Source: Fusobacterium perfoetens ATCC 29250
GTDB lineage: Bacteria > Fusobacteriota > Fusobacteriia > Fusobacteriales > Fusobacteriaceae
Length of the DNA: 64,000 bases
Direction of reading: 5' to 3'
NCBI RefSeq assembly: GCF_000622245.1
Contig: NZ_KK211416.1
Coordinates: 103,870 to 167,869 of the forward strand
Shown: positions 46,790 through 55,472 of the stretch, piece by piece
Numbering within the stretch: position 1 is the stretch's first letter
How the letters are laid out: every line of letters begins with the position of its first letter
The notes under the pieces: generated by a model
What the model was told of the DNA's origin: nothing
Database searches by the model: none
Seen by the model: the letters and a program-made list of their open reading frames with translations, nothing else
Program-made: the position numbers and the translations under genes

Positions 46790-47636
46790 GCTTCTTCACT
46801 CCTTTTCTATCTTTCAATAATCCATTATTTTTTATTGCTAATATTCCTACAACTATTATTGCTGTAATAAGTTTCAAATCACTTGCATTAAATCCTATTT
46901 TTAAAGCTACTGTTATAATCATTCTGTATAATATTGTTCCTACAATTACTACTGTTGTCATTGAGAAAGCTCTTTTATTTCTTATAATACTTTCTCCAAT
47001 TATTATAGAAGCAAGTCCTGTAACGATTGTTCCTGTTCCCATTCCTACATCTGCAAATCCTTGGTATTGAGCATATAACCCACCAGATAAAGATACAATT
47101 GCATTTGATAAGATAAGTCCATAAATTTTTAATTTATTTTTATCAACTCCTAAAGTAACTACTAAATTTTCGTTATCTCCTAGAGCTCTTAATACAAATC
47201 CAAATTTTGTTTTTAATAAGAAATCTAAAAATATTTTACAAATTCCAACTGCTATAACGATTATTATTAAACTGTTCATTTCACCTGAGAAAAGATGTTT
47301 AACACTAAATAGTGATAAGTTTGACCTTCCCATTATTTTTATATTTATGCTATAAAGTCCTGTCATAACTATTATTCCAGCCAAAAGTCCAGCAATTTTA
47401 AATTTTACACTTATAAATCCTGTAATAAACCCAGCTATACAACCACCTAATGTTGCTAAAAGTAAAGCAATTACAGGGTCAACACCTTTTACTAAACAAC
47501 TAGCTACAATAGCAGCCCCCATAGGAAAACTTCCATCAACAGTCATATCTGGAAAATCTAGTATCCTAAATGTTATGTAAACTCCCATTACCATAATGGC
47601 GAATATCAGACTTTGTTCAATAGTTCCCATAAGCAT
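46782..47636 (-). CDS. ABC transporter permease
   Basis: 284 residues with about eight or nine membrane helices and the branched-chain-type permease pattern: MAPAVVxS-like FPMGAAIVASC near the start, LLAGIIVMTGLYSINIKIMGRSNLSL in the middle, and LGVDKNKLKIYGLILSNAIVSLSGGLYAQYQGFADVGMG. This is the permease family that pairs with PF04392-type binding proteins. It overlaps the ATPase gene by 8 bases and is separated from the binding-protein gene by a terminator. Confidence 0.9.
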   Translation of the reverse strand: MLMGTIEQSLIFAIMVMGVYITFRILDFPDMTVDGSFPMGAAIVASCLVKGVDPVIALLLATLGGCIAGFITGFISVKFKIAGLLAGIIVMTGLYSINIKIMGRSNLSLFSVKHLFSGEMNSLIIIVIAVGICKIFLDFLLKTKFGFVLRALGDNENLVVTLGVDKNKLKIYGLILSNAIVSLSGGLYAQYQGFADVGMGTGTIVTGLASIIIGESIIRNKRAFSMTTVVIVGTILYRMIITVALKIGFNASDLKLITAIIVVGILAIKNNGLLKDRKGVKKHA

Positions 47637-47926
47637 ATTTCAATCCTCTCCGTTCTTTAAATCTAGTTTTATTCTATGTACTAATAATATCATTATTTTT
47701 TTTAATTTTCTAGATAACAATTAAATTTATTATTTGTTCCTTTTTAGAAAGGATGAGATTATATAATTTTAATTTTTATCTAGATTAAGAGCAATTATTC
47801 ACTTTTATAATTTGTTCGTTTTAATCTTCTAATTTATGAATAGCTTTTAAAAAAATAGGTTGTTACAAATTTCATTAAATATTTTTGTTTTATTTTATAA
47901 AAAATGTAACAACCTTACATAATTAA
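47637..47926. other. Intergenic region between binding-protein and permease genes
   Basis: 290 bases containing the terminator of the binding-protein gene and the presumed promoter of the permease-ATPase pair. I found no T-box or riboswitch signature. Confidence 0.4.
47850..47915 (-). terminator. Terminator after the substrate-binding protein gene
   Basis: AGGTTGTTACA (47858-47868) pairs with TGTAACAACCT (47905-47915) across a 36-base AT-rich loop. T-rich sequence follows on the minus strand. Confidence 0.65.
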
Positions 47927-48862
47927 TTATAATCTATCTAATAATTCTTGTGGTATTTCTACATTTAAGTTTTTAGCAATCTCTTGGTTAATCATTAATT
48001 TAGTATCTTTAGGCCTTTCGATAGGCATATTTTCTATTTTTTCACCATTTAGAATTCTAACTGCCATAAGACCTGTTTGATATCCTAATGATTTAAAATC
48101 AATAGATTCTGTAGCAAGACCACCAGCATTAAATTGTACATCATCAGAAGTTATCATTGGTATATTTTTATTTTTTGCTTTTTCAGAAATTAAGCTAATT
48201 GAAGAAGTAATAGTATTATCACTAGGAGTATATAATAAATCTACATTCTCTAATAAAATATCTAAAGCTTGTCCAACTTCATTTACATTAGTAACACCTT
48301 TTTCTACGATTTCTAATCCATTAACATCAGTTATTGCTCTAAATTTTTCTAAGAAAACTCTTGAATTTTCTTCACTAGTATTGTATAAGAACCCTATTCT
48401 TTTTGCATTTGGTAATAATGTTTTTATTAATTGAACTTGTTTATCTAGTGGTGGCATATCATTAGTTCCTGATATATTTTTTCCTGTAAGTCCAACAGCT
48501 TTTGGATCAGTAACTGCTGTTATTAATATAGGTATATCTTTTGATGAATTATACATAGCTTGAGATGATGGAGTAGATACAGCTAAAACCAAATCTTTTT
48601 TACTTTGAGTAAATGATTGAGCTATTGTTTGGGCAGTTCCAAAATCTCCTTGAGCATTTTGAAATTCAAAATTTACTTTTGTTTCATCAAAACCATTGTC
48701 TTTTAAAGCTTCTACAAATCCTTCTACAGCTGAATCAAGAGCTGCATGTTCTATTATTTGAGTAACACCAATTTCTATTTTCTCTTCTTTTTTTCCACAA
48801 CCAAAACTCAACAATATTAAACTTCCTATAAATAAATTTCTAACTATTTTTTTTAAACACAT
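47927..48862 (-). CDS. ABC transporter substrate-binding lipoprotein (TrpX-like)
   Basis: About 311 residues from the ATG at 48862, which has GGAGG 8 bases upstream; the ATG at 48868 is only 2 bases from it. A lipoprotein signal ends at the cysteine of SFGCGKK. The mature part has the PF04392 fold: IGVTQIIEHAALDSAVEGF at the start, STPSSQAMYN, VTDPKAVGL, and LYTPSDNTITSS. Members bind aromatic amino acids such as tryptophan or tyrosine, or remain unassigned. The permease and ATPase genes lie downstream after a terminator. Confidence 0.88.
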   Translation of the reverse strand: MCLKKIVRNLFIGSLILLSFGCGKKEEKIEIGVTQIIEHAALDSAVEGFVEALKDNGFDETKVNFEFQNAQGDFGTAQTIAQSFTQSKKDLVLAVSTPSSQAMYNSSKDIPILITAVTDPKAVGLTGKNISGTNDMPPLDKQVQLIKTLLPNAKRIGFLYNTSEENSRVFLEKFRAITDVNGLEIVEKGVTNVNEVGQALDILLENVDLLYTPSDNTITSSISLISEKAKNKNIPMITSDDVQFNAGGLATESIDFKSLGYQTGLMAVRILNGEKIENMPIERPKDTKLMINQEIAKNLNVEIPQELLDRL

Positions 48863-49186
48863 TTTCATTTCCTCCCCTTAATATTTATTTTATAACTTAT
48901 AGTATCACTAATGTTAAAAAAAATAAAGTGAACAATTTATTTTAATAAGAGTTCTATATATATAAATATATTTTAAATATTTTATTTATTTTAAAAAATT
49001 TTTATTTTATTTTTTTGTTCGTATTTATCATTCAAAAATTATATTTTTGTAAAAATTAAATATTTTTTCTATTTAAACATTATTTTTTAAACAAATTTTT
49101 AAATAATCCACAAAAATAAAAAAAGAGCTGTTGAAACTTTTTTGTTACAAAAAATTAACAACAACTCTATTGTAATTAAATTAATT
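48863..49186. other. Intergenic region between aroQ and the binding-protein gene
   Basis: 324 very AT-rich bases holding the aroQ terminator and the promoter region of the binding-protein gene. No T-box core or other riboswitch was recognised. Confidence 0.4.
49117..49168 (-). terminator. Terminator after aroQ
   Basis: AGAGCTGTTG (49124-49133) pairs with CAACAACTCT (49159-49168), one mismatch, and an A-run at 49117-49124 gives the T tract on the minus strand. Confidence 0.7.
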
Positions 49187-49615
49187 TTATTTATTTTCTA
49201 CTAAAGCTCTAAGGGCTAAAGTATAGCTATTAAATCCAAAACCAGATATTTGTCCTATACAACCTTCAGAAGTTACAGATTTTTTTCTAAATTCATCTCT
49301 TGTATAAATATTGCTTATATGAACCTCTACAGTAGGTATATTTACACTTTTTAGAGCATCAAGAATGGCTATACTGTAATGGGTATAAGCTGCTGGATTT
49401 ATTATAATCCCATCATAAATTCCATAGGCCTTTTGTATAAATTCCACTATCTCTCCTTCATAATTACTTTGTTTAAAATCAACTTGGCAATTAAGAAGAG
49501 AGGCTTCTTCTTGAATTTTTTTTATAAGGTCTTCATAAGTTTTATCACCATATATATTTTTTTCTCTTATCCCCAACATATTTATATTAGGGCCATTTAT
49601 TACAAGAATTTTCAT
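49187..49615 (-). CDS. aroQ: 3-Dehydroquinate dehydratase, type II
   Basis: Third step of the shikimate pathway. The 142 residues contain the type II signatures: VINGPNINMLGIRE with the catalytic Tyr in NIYGDKTYEDL, NPAAYTHYSIAILDAL, and VEVHISNIYTRDEFRKKS. It is the last gene of the scrR-aroC-aroE-aroQ run, 9 bases after aroE. Confidence 0.96.
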   Translation of the reverse strand: MKILVINGPNINMLGIREKNIYGDKTYEDLIKKIQEEASLLNCQVDFKQSNYEGEIVEFIQKAYGIYDGIIINPAAYTHYSIAILDALKSVNIPTVEVHISNIYTRDEFRKKSVTSEGCIGQISGFGFNSYTLALRALVENK

Positions 49616-49624
49616 ATATCCCCC

Positions 49625-50446
49625 TTATTCAAAACTTTTAATTATTTTCTCTATTACCTCTTTAGATATATTAATATTATTCCATATTTCTTCAGAGGCT
49701 ACCCCTTGAGCTATTAACATATACATACCATTTAAAGAATTTTTATTATTTTCCCTAGCAAATTTTAAAAATTTTGTTTCTAATGGATTATAAATTAAAT
49801 CTACAGAATTTTCAAAGTTTTTAGAAACTTCTTTTGTAATAGGAGAATTTTCTACATTAGGATACATACCAACAGGAGTACAATTTACAACAATATATCC
49901 ATTATAATTCCCATATTCTAAAGTTTTAAAATCTATAATCTCTATATTTTCTTTATTTTTTATAAGGGAATCTAATTGAATCTTAGCTTTTTGAATATTT
50001 CTTACAACTATTGTTATAGATTTAACATCTCTATCTAAAAAATATTTTATAACAGCTCTAGCTCCTCCACCAGCCCCTAAAATAAAAGTATCTTTTCCAT
50101 CTACAAATATATTATTTTCTTCTAACATTCTTTTAAATCCAAAATAGTCTGTATTATAGCCAAATAATTTACCATCTTTTACCAATATTGTATTTATAGC
50201 TCCTATCTCTTGAGCCTCTTTAGATACTTCTACAAAATCCATAGATTTTATTTTATATGGAATGGTTATATTTACACCTAAATAGCTGTAAATATCTTTT
50301 GTAAGAAATTTTTCTAATTGATTTTCTTTTAACTCTATTAGAGAGTAATCTCCTTGAATATCTAAATTTTTAAAAATTTCCTTATGAAGTTTTGGCGAAA
50401 GACTATGAGGTAGTTTTTCCCCAATCAATCCTAATTTTTTTTTCAT
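49625..50446 (-). CDS. aroE: Shikimate dehydrogenase
   Basis: NADPH-dependent reduction of dehydroshikimate. The 273 residues show the substrate motif LPHSLSPKLHKEIF (S-x-S near 15-17), NITIPYK with the catalytic Lys, GAINTILVKDGKLFGYNTDYFG, and the Rossmann GAGGGARAVI. Normal length. It lies 12 bases after aroC. Confidence 0.95.
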   Translation of the reverse strand: MKKKLGLIGEKLPHSLSPKLHKEIFKNLDIQGDYSLIELKENQLEKFLTKDIYSYLGVNITIPYKIKSMDFVEVSKEAQEIGAINTILVKDGKLFGYNTDYFGFKRMLEENNIFVDGKDTFILGAGGGARAVIKYFLDRDVKSITIVVRNIQKAKIQLDSLIKNKENIEIIDFKTLEYGNYNGYIVVNCTPVGMYPNVENSPITKEVSKNFENSVDLIYNPLETKFLKFARENNKNSLNGMYMLIAQGVASEEIWNNINISKEVIEKIIKSFE

Positions 50447-50458
50447 AAAACTCCTTTA

Positions 50459-51541
50459 TCAGTTAGAAAGAATCATATCTAAAATTATCCAAGCTGTAAC
50501 TCCCTCTATTACAGGAAGAACTCTCGGAACTATACAAGGGTCATGCCTTCCATGAATTTCTAAAACCTCATTTTCTTTAGTCAAAATATCTATAGTATTT
50601 TGTGGTAAAGATATAGATGGAGTAGGTTTTACTGCTACCCTAAAAATTATTGGCATTCCGTTAGTAAGTCCTCCTAATATTCCCCCATTATTATTTGTTT
50701 TAGTTTTTACTTTTTTATTTTCATCATAATAAAACTCATCATTTGCACAATTTCCATAAAGTTTTGAAATATTAAATCCCTCTCCAAACTCAATGGCTTT
50801 TATACTTGGAATGGAAAAAATTCCATGAGAAATTCTACTTTCTACCGAATCAAAAAAAGGTAAACCAAGACCAACAGGAAGATTATTTACTATACATTCT
50901 ACAACTCCACCAACAGAATTTTTTTCCTCCCTAGCTTTTAAAATTTCATCTTGCATAGATGAAATCTTACTGTCATCTATAACAGGAAAATCTTTTTTTA
51001 ATAAATTTTCTAAAAAAACTTCACTTTCTCCTAAAGGATTAAACTTTTTGTCCTCAATATCTTTTATACTTAAAATATGAGCTCCAATATATATTCCATA
51101 ATTTTTTAATATAAGTTTTGAAACTGCTCCTACAAAAACTAATGGTGCTGTAATTCTTCCAGAAAAACTCCCACCACCTCTATAATCATTAAATCCTCTA
51201 TATTTTATATTTCCCGGATAATCTCCATGTGATGGCCGCATAAGATTTTTTAAAATTTCATAATCTTTTGATTTAGTATCATTATTTTCTATTCTTACAC
51301 AAAGAGGTGTCCCTGTAGTTCTATGATTAAAATAACCACTTTCTATTATAAAGCTATCTTTTTCTTTTCTTTGAGTAGAAAATTGATTTTTCCCAGGGGC
51401 TCTCCTATCCATCTCTTTTTTTATAAAATCAAAATCTAAAGAAATTCCAGCAGGAAGTCCCTCTATAATACAACCTATAGATTTTCCATGAGATTCTCCA
51501 TAAATTGTAACTTTTATTTTTTCTCCAAAAGTATTACTCAT
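50459..51541 (-). CDS. aroC: Chorismate synthase
   Basis: Converts 5-enolpyruvylshikimate-3-phosphate to chorismate with reduced FMN. The 360 residues carry YGESHGKSIGCIIEGLPAG, MRPSHGDYPGNIKYRGFNDYRGGGSFSGR, and SGGILGG-like NNGGILGGLTNG with PTPSI. The gene starts 13 bases after the LacI-type regulator gene, in the same direction, which is an uncommon pairing. Confidence 0.96.
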   Translation of the reverse strand: MSNTFGEKIKVTIYGESHGKSIGCIIEGLPAGISLDFDFIKKEMDRRAPGKNQFSTQRKEKDSFIIESGYFNHRTTGTPLCVRIENNDTKSKDYEILKNLMRPSHGDYPGNIKYRGFNDYRGGGSFSGRITAPLVFVGAVSKLILKNYGIYIGAHILSIKDIEDKKFNPLGESEVFLENLLKKDFPVIDDSKISSMQDEILKAREEKNSVGGVVECIVNNLPVGLGLPFFDSVESRISHGIFSIPSIKAIEFGEGFNISKLYGNCANDEFYYDENKKVKTKTNNNGGILGGLTNGMPIIFRVAVKPTPSISLPQNTIDILTKENEVLEIHGRHDPCIVPRVLPVIEGVTAWIILDMILSN

Positions 51542-51553
51542 CTTTCCTCCTAG

Positions 51554-52540
51554 TTATATTTTTGAGACACTTTCACCTTCTACAAAATCAAATTCTATCT
51601 TTTGGATTTTAGGAATTTTTTCTCCATTTATAAGTTGCATAATAGTTTTAGCAGCATTTTTTCCTGTTTCGTCATTATAAAATCTAATTGTTGTTAACTT
51701 AGGGCTAATAACTTCAGATACTTTATAACCTCCGAAAGAAGCTATTGATATATCTTTAGGTACAGTTAATCCATAGTGTTTTATAGCTTTTATAGCTCCA
51801 AAAGCCATATTATCAGTTGCAGAGATAATACAATCAGGTCTTTTATCTTTTAAATATTCAAGAATAAGTTTTTCAGTAGTTTCAAAAGAGAAATCACTTT
51901 TTATCTCTTGAATTTTCACATCAAATTTTGAAAGAGCTTTAAAAACCGCATCTCTTCTTTTTACTCCTACAGTTATATCACTTTCATCAACACCAATATA
52001 TAAAATATTTTTTCTACCAGATTTTCCAATATATTCTCCGATTTTTTTACCAGCTGCTTCTTCATGATTAAGTATAGAATATCCATTACTACAAATTTGT
52101 CCTACAAAAAGAGTAGGTACTTTGGTCCTTTTTATAAAATCCTTGTGTTCTTCTGTAACTTCTGTAGAAATTACAACAATTCCCTCTACATTTAATCTCC
52201 AAAGATTTTCAAGGTTTGCCTTTTCAAGTTCTATATTATGATTTGTATTTATAATCAATGGAATATATCCAGCTTCCCTTAAATTACTATCTAGCACCAT
52301 AAGAATATCTGAAGTTATATTTGAATCTAAACAAGGAACTATAATTCCAATGAATTTATTATTTCTTGCTTTTATTCCTCTAGCAAAAAGATTTGGCGCA
52401 TAACTATTTTCGTCAATAACTTTTTGAATTTTTTCTCTAGCTTCAGGACTCACATATCCATTGTTAAAAAATCTAGATACTGTACTTTTTCCAACTCCTG
52501 AAAGATTAGCAATATCTAATATTGTAAGTCTTTTTTTCAT
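51554..52540 (-). CDS. scrR: LacI-family repressor of the sucrose operon
   Basis: 328 residues: an N-terminal LacI helix-turn-helix (TILDIANLSGVGKSTVSRFFN, with hinge YAPNLFARGI), then a periplasmic-binding-protein-like effector domain with SATDNMAFGAIKA and SIASFGGYKV. It is divergent from scrA and its likely operator lies at the scrA start point, so the inducer is probably a sucrose- or fructose-derived sugar phosphate. aroC-aroE-aroQ follow in the same direction with short gaps. Confidence 0.9.
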   Translation of the reverse strand: MKKRLTILDIANLSGVGKSTVSRFFNNGYVSPEAREKIQKVIDENSYAPNLFARGIKARNNKFIGIIVPCLDSNITSDILMVLDSNLREAGYIPLIINTNHNIELEKANLENLWRLNVEGIVVISTEVTEEHKDFIKRTKVPTLFVGQICSNGYSILNHEEAAGKKIGEYIGKSGRKNILYIGVDESDITVGVKRRDAVFKALSKFDVKIQEIKSDFSFETTEKLILEYLKDKRPDCIISATDNMAFGAIKAIKHYGLTVPKDISIASFGGYKVSEVISPKLTTIRFYNDETGKNAAKTIMQLINGEKIPKIQKIEFDFVEGESVSKI

Positions 52541-52667
52541 TAATTTTTCTCCTTAACATAATACTATAACATTATTATACATTATATCTAAAAAAAATAA
52601 AATCATTTTTTTAATATGTACTGTTTTAAATCAAATAAAATATAAAACAAAAAAATCAAAAAATATA

Positions 52668-52696
52668 TTGACAAATTTAAAAAAATATATTATTCT
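52668..52696 (+). promoter_or_regulatory. scrA promoter
   Basis: TTGACA (52668-52673), a 17-base spacer and TATTCT (52691-52696). The predicted start is near 52703, inside the repressor site. Confidence 0.75.
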
Positions 52697-52705
52697 TATA
52701 ACATA

Positions 52706-52719
52706 TGGGAACGATACCA
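52706..52719 (+). promoter_or_regulatory. LacI-type operator of the scr operon
   Basis: TGGGAACGATACCA is an imperfect palindrome with the central CG typical of LacI-family operators (10 of 14 positions symmetric). It lies just downstream of the -10 element, where bound repressor would block transcription. Confidence 0.7.
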
Positions 52720-52741
52720 CAAGATTAAAAAAGGAGGGAGT

Positions 52742-52753
52742 ATGGCAAAATAA
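52742..52753 (+). other. Three-codon minicistron ahead of scrA
   Basis: The strong ribosome site AGGAGGGAG (52732-52740) precedes ATG GCA AAA TAA, not the scrA start. The stop is in frame with scrA, whose ATG follows 18 bases later without a Shine-Dalgarno of its own. It could be a leader peptide for re-initiation. Confidence 0.5.
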
Positions 52754-52771
52754 ATTTGTCATGCAAAATAT

Positions 52772-54112
52772 ATGGATTTTAACAAGGTTGCTGAAGAAGT
52801 TTTAGAAAATATTGGTGGAAAAGAGAATATCTCTGTCATGGAACATTGTGCTACTAGATTAAGAATTGTTGCAAAGGATAATGAAAAAGTAAATAAAGAT
52901 GGATTGAAAAAAATTCCTGGAATTGGAGGATATTTTTACCAATCTGGACAACATCAAATTATCATAGGAACAGGAAAAGTAAATAAAGTTTTTGATATAT
53001 TAAATACGGGCGATATCAAAAACACAGGGGCAAAACAAGAGGCTTACACTAACTTAAATCCTTTCCAAAAAGTTTTAAGAGTTTTAGCTGATGTATTTAT
53101 CCCACTTATACCTGTTCTTGTTGCTACTGGATTATGTATGGGACTTAGAGGATTTGCTTTACAATTAGGAATGAAATTTTCTCCTGAATTTTTAACAATG
53201 ACACAAGTAGTAACTGATACAGTATTTATATTTTTACCAGCTTTAGTTGTGTGGTCTGCTTTCAAAAGATTAGGTGGAACTCCAGTAATAGGAATGGTTT
53301 TAGGATTAATGTTAGTGGCTCCAATGATTCCTAATGCTTGGGACGTGGCTAGTGGAAATTCTTCTCCATTACAATTAGGAATTTTTAAAATAGTTGGTTT
53401 CCAAGGAACAATATTACCAGCTTTAATTGTTGGAATTTTTGGTTCAAAAGTAGAAAAATGGGTAAAATCTTGGATGCCAAGTGTTGTTGATTTAGTATTT
53501 ACTCCATTTTTAACAATAATCATTGGAATTTTAGCAGCCTTTTTAGTTATAGGACCTATATTTACAATAGTTGAACATCTTGTAATGAACGGGGTACAAG
53601 GAATTGTAGGATTACCATTTGGAATTGGTGGAGCAATATTTGGAGGAATTCAACAAGCTCTTACTGTAACAGGATTACACCACTCATTAATGATAGTTGA
53701 AACAAGTTATTTAGCTAGTGAAGGAATAAATCCATTAAATGCTTTAATTACAGCTTCTATGGCTGGACAAGCTGGAGCTGCTATAGCTTATACAATGACT
53801 TTAAAAGATAAAAATGAAAGAGCTTTGAAATTTTCTTCAATAGTTCCTTGTTTCTTTGGAATAACTGAACCACTTTTATTTGGTGTTACTTTATCAAACT
53901 CAAAAGTATTTATATCTGGAATGATTGGAGGAGCTGTAGCTGGAGCTTTCGCTATGTTATTTAAAGTTGCTCCATCTGTTATGGGAGTAACTTTTATCCC
54001 AGCAATACCAGCTTATTTAGGAAATAATTTATTAGGTTATGTTGCTATGATAGCTGTTGGAATGGTTGTTGGAATGGTTATAACAAAAATTTTAGTAAGA
54101 AAAGGTGAATAA
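52772..54112 (+). CDS. scrA: Sucrose-type PTS transporter, EIIBC
   Basis: Imports and phosphorylates sucrose (to sucrose-6-phosphate). The 446 residues contain an EIIB domain (about 1-85) with the phospho-cysteine C26 in HCATRLRIV and an EIIC domain (about 100-446) with about ten membrane helices, including a TGLHHSLMIVE segment and GITEPLLFGVT. No EIIA domain is fused, so a separate EIIA-Glc-like protein must donate phosphate. The start is unusual, with a short upstream minicistron taking the ribosome site. scrB follows after 2 bases. Confidence 0.92.
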   Translation: MDFNKVAEEVLENIGGKENISVMEHCATRLRIVAKDNEKVNKDGLKKIPGIGGYFYQSGQHQIIIGTGKVNKVFDILNTGDIKNTGAKQEAYTNLNPFQKVLRVLADVFIPLIPVLVATGLCMGLRGFALQLGMKFSPEFLTMTQVVTDTVFIFLPALVVWSAFKRLGGTPVIGMVLGLMLVAPMIPNAWDVASGNSSPLQLGIFKIVGFQGTILPALIVGIFGSKVEKWVKSWMPSVVDLVFTPFLTIIIGILAAFLVIGPIFTIVEHLVMNGVQGIVGLPFGIGGAIFGGIQQALTVTGLHHSLMIVETSYLASEGINPLNALITASMAGQAGAAIAYTMTLKDKNERALKFSSIVPCFFGITEPLLFGVTLSNSKVFISGMIGGAVAGAFAMLFKVAPSVMGVTFIPAIPAYLGNNLLGYVAMIAVGMVVGMVITKILVRKGE

Positions 54113-54114
54113 TA

Positions 54115-55461
54115 ATGTATAGAAATAAATTTCATATACAAGCTAAGAAAGGACTTGTGAATGACCCTAATGGTCTAATATTTTGGAATAATGAATATCA
54201 CGTGTTCTTTCAATTAAATCCAAAAAGTTGTGAACATACTTTTAAACATTGGGCACATATAAAAAGTAAAGATTTAGTTAATTGGGAAGAGTTACCAATT
54301 GCTTTAGCTCCTACTGATTGGTTTGATAAAGATGGTTGTTATTCAGGAAGTGCTATTGAAAAAGATGGAAAACTATATCTTATTTATACAGGAAATGTAA
54401 AAAATAATGGAATAAGAGAAAGTTATCAATGTTTGGCAGTATCAGAAGATGGAGTAAATTTTGAAAAACTAGGTCCTGTTATCCACGATAAAAATATACC
54501 AAAAGGGTATACTAGACATTTTAGAGACCCAAAAGTTTTTAGAAAAGATGGAAAATTTTATTTAGTTCTTGGAGCACAAAGAGAAAATTTAACAGGAACA
54601 ATATTATTATATTCATCTGAAGATTTATTTAATTGGACTTTTGAAAAAGAGTTAATAAAAAATGATTTTGGTTATATGTGTGAATGTCCTGATTATTATT
54701 CAGTAGATAATCAAGGAGTCCTTGCTTTTTCTCCTCAAGGTTTAGAAGCTCAAGGAATATTATACAATAACAGGTATCAATCTGGATATATTTTAAGAGA
54801 TAAAGAGGAAATAGAAAAAAATACTTTCATTGAATTTGACAGAGGATTTGAATTTTATGCTCCTCAATCTTTTGAAGGAAAAGATAATGAAAGAATTATG
54901 TTTGGTTGGGTTGGAATGCCTGAAGAATTAGAACACCCTTCAGTTGAAGAAGGTTGGATACATTGTCTAACACTACCAAGAGTTATAACAGTAAAAGATA
55001 ATAAACTTTTCCAAAATCCTCATAAAAATCTAATGGGATTAAGAAAAGATGAAAAAATACTATCTGATTTAAAAGTACAAGGAAGCCTAAATTTAAAAGA
55101 TTTTGAAATTTCTGGAAAAACTTTTGAATTAATAATCAGTCTAAAAGATGTAAAATCTGATTTTGCATTGAAGGTTAGAAGTGGAGAAAAAAATAATACT
55201 TTACTAAAATATGATTATGAAAATAAAATTTTCTTATTTGATAGAGAAAATAGTGGTAGAGGATACAAAGGGACTAGAAAATGTAAACTTGAAAAATTAG
55301 AAAAAATTCATATTTTTAGTGATTCTTCCTGCTTAGAAATATACTTAAATGGTGGTGAAGAGGTATTTACAGGAAATATTTATCCTGAAGAAAATGATGA
55401 TAATATTATTTTAGATGGATTAAATATAGATATTTCTAATCTTGAATTTTATAATATTTAG
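54115..55461 (+). CDS. scrB: Sucrose-6-phosphate hydrolase (GH32)
   Basis: Splits sucrose-6-phosphate into glucose-6-phosphate and fructose. The 448 residues show the GH32 triad: the nucleophile in NDPNG (about 17-21), FRDPK, and the acid/base Glu in ECPDYY. WVGMP and a C-terminal beta-sandwich domain (about 320-448) complete the family structure. No signal peptide, so it acts in the cytosol on PTS-imported sugar. Confidence 0.95.
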   Translation: MYRNKFHIQAKKGLVNDPNGLIFWNNEYHVFFQLNPKSCEHTFKHWAHIKSKDLVNWEELPIALAPTDWFDKDGCYSGSAIEKDGKLYLIYTGNVKNNGIRESYQCLAVSEDGVNFEKLGPVIHDKNIPKGYTRHFRDPKVFRKDGKFYLVLGAQRENLTGTILLYSSEDLFNWTFEKELIKNDFGYMCECPDYYSVDNQGVLAFSPQGLEAQGILYNNRYQSGYILRDKEEIEKNTFIEFDRGFEFYAPQSFEGKDNERIMFGWVGMPEELEHPSVEEGWIHCLTLPRVITVKDNKLFQNPHKNLMGLRKDEKILSDLKVQGSLNLKDFEISGKTFELIISLKDVKSDFALKVRSGEKNNTLLKYDYENKIFLFDRENSGRGYKGTRKCKLEKLEKIHIFSDSSCLEIYLNGGEEVFTGNIYPEENDDNIILDGLNIDISNLEFYNI

Positions 55462-55472
55462 TGGAGGAAAAA

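Noticed and set aside
45934..49168. Recurrent TGTTACA / TGTAACA motifs around the ABC transporter genes as a regulator site
   Set aside because: They are the stems of separate terminators at gene ends, not promoter-proximal operators.
48863..49186. Possible T-box or riboswitch upstream of the TrpX-like gene
   Set aside because: No T-box core, specifier-like stem or antiterminator was seen; the region is plain AT-rich DNA plus the aroQ terminator.
53044..53523. Long minus-strand frame inside scrA
   Set aside because: Shadow of a membrane-protein gene; scrA itself has all PTS motifs.
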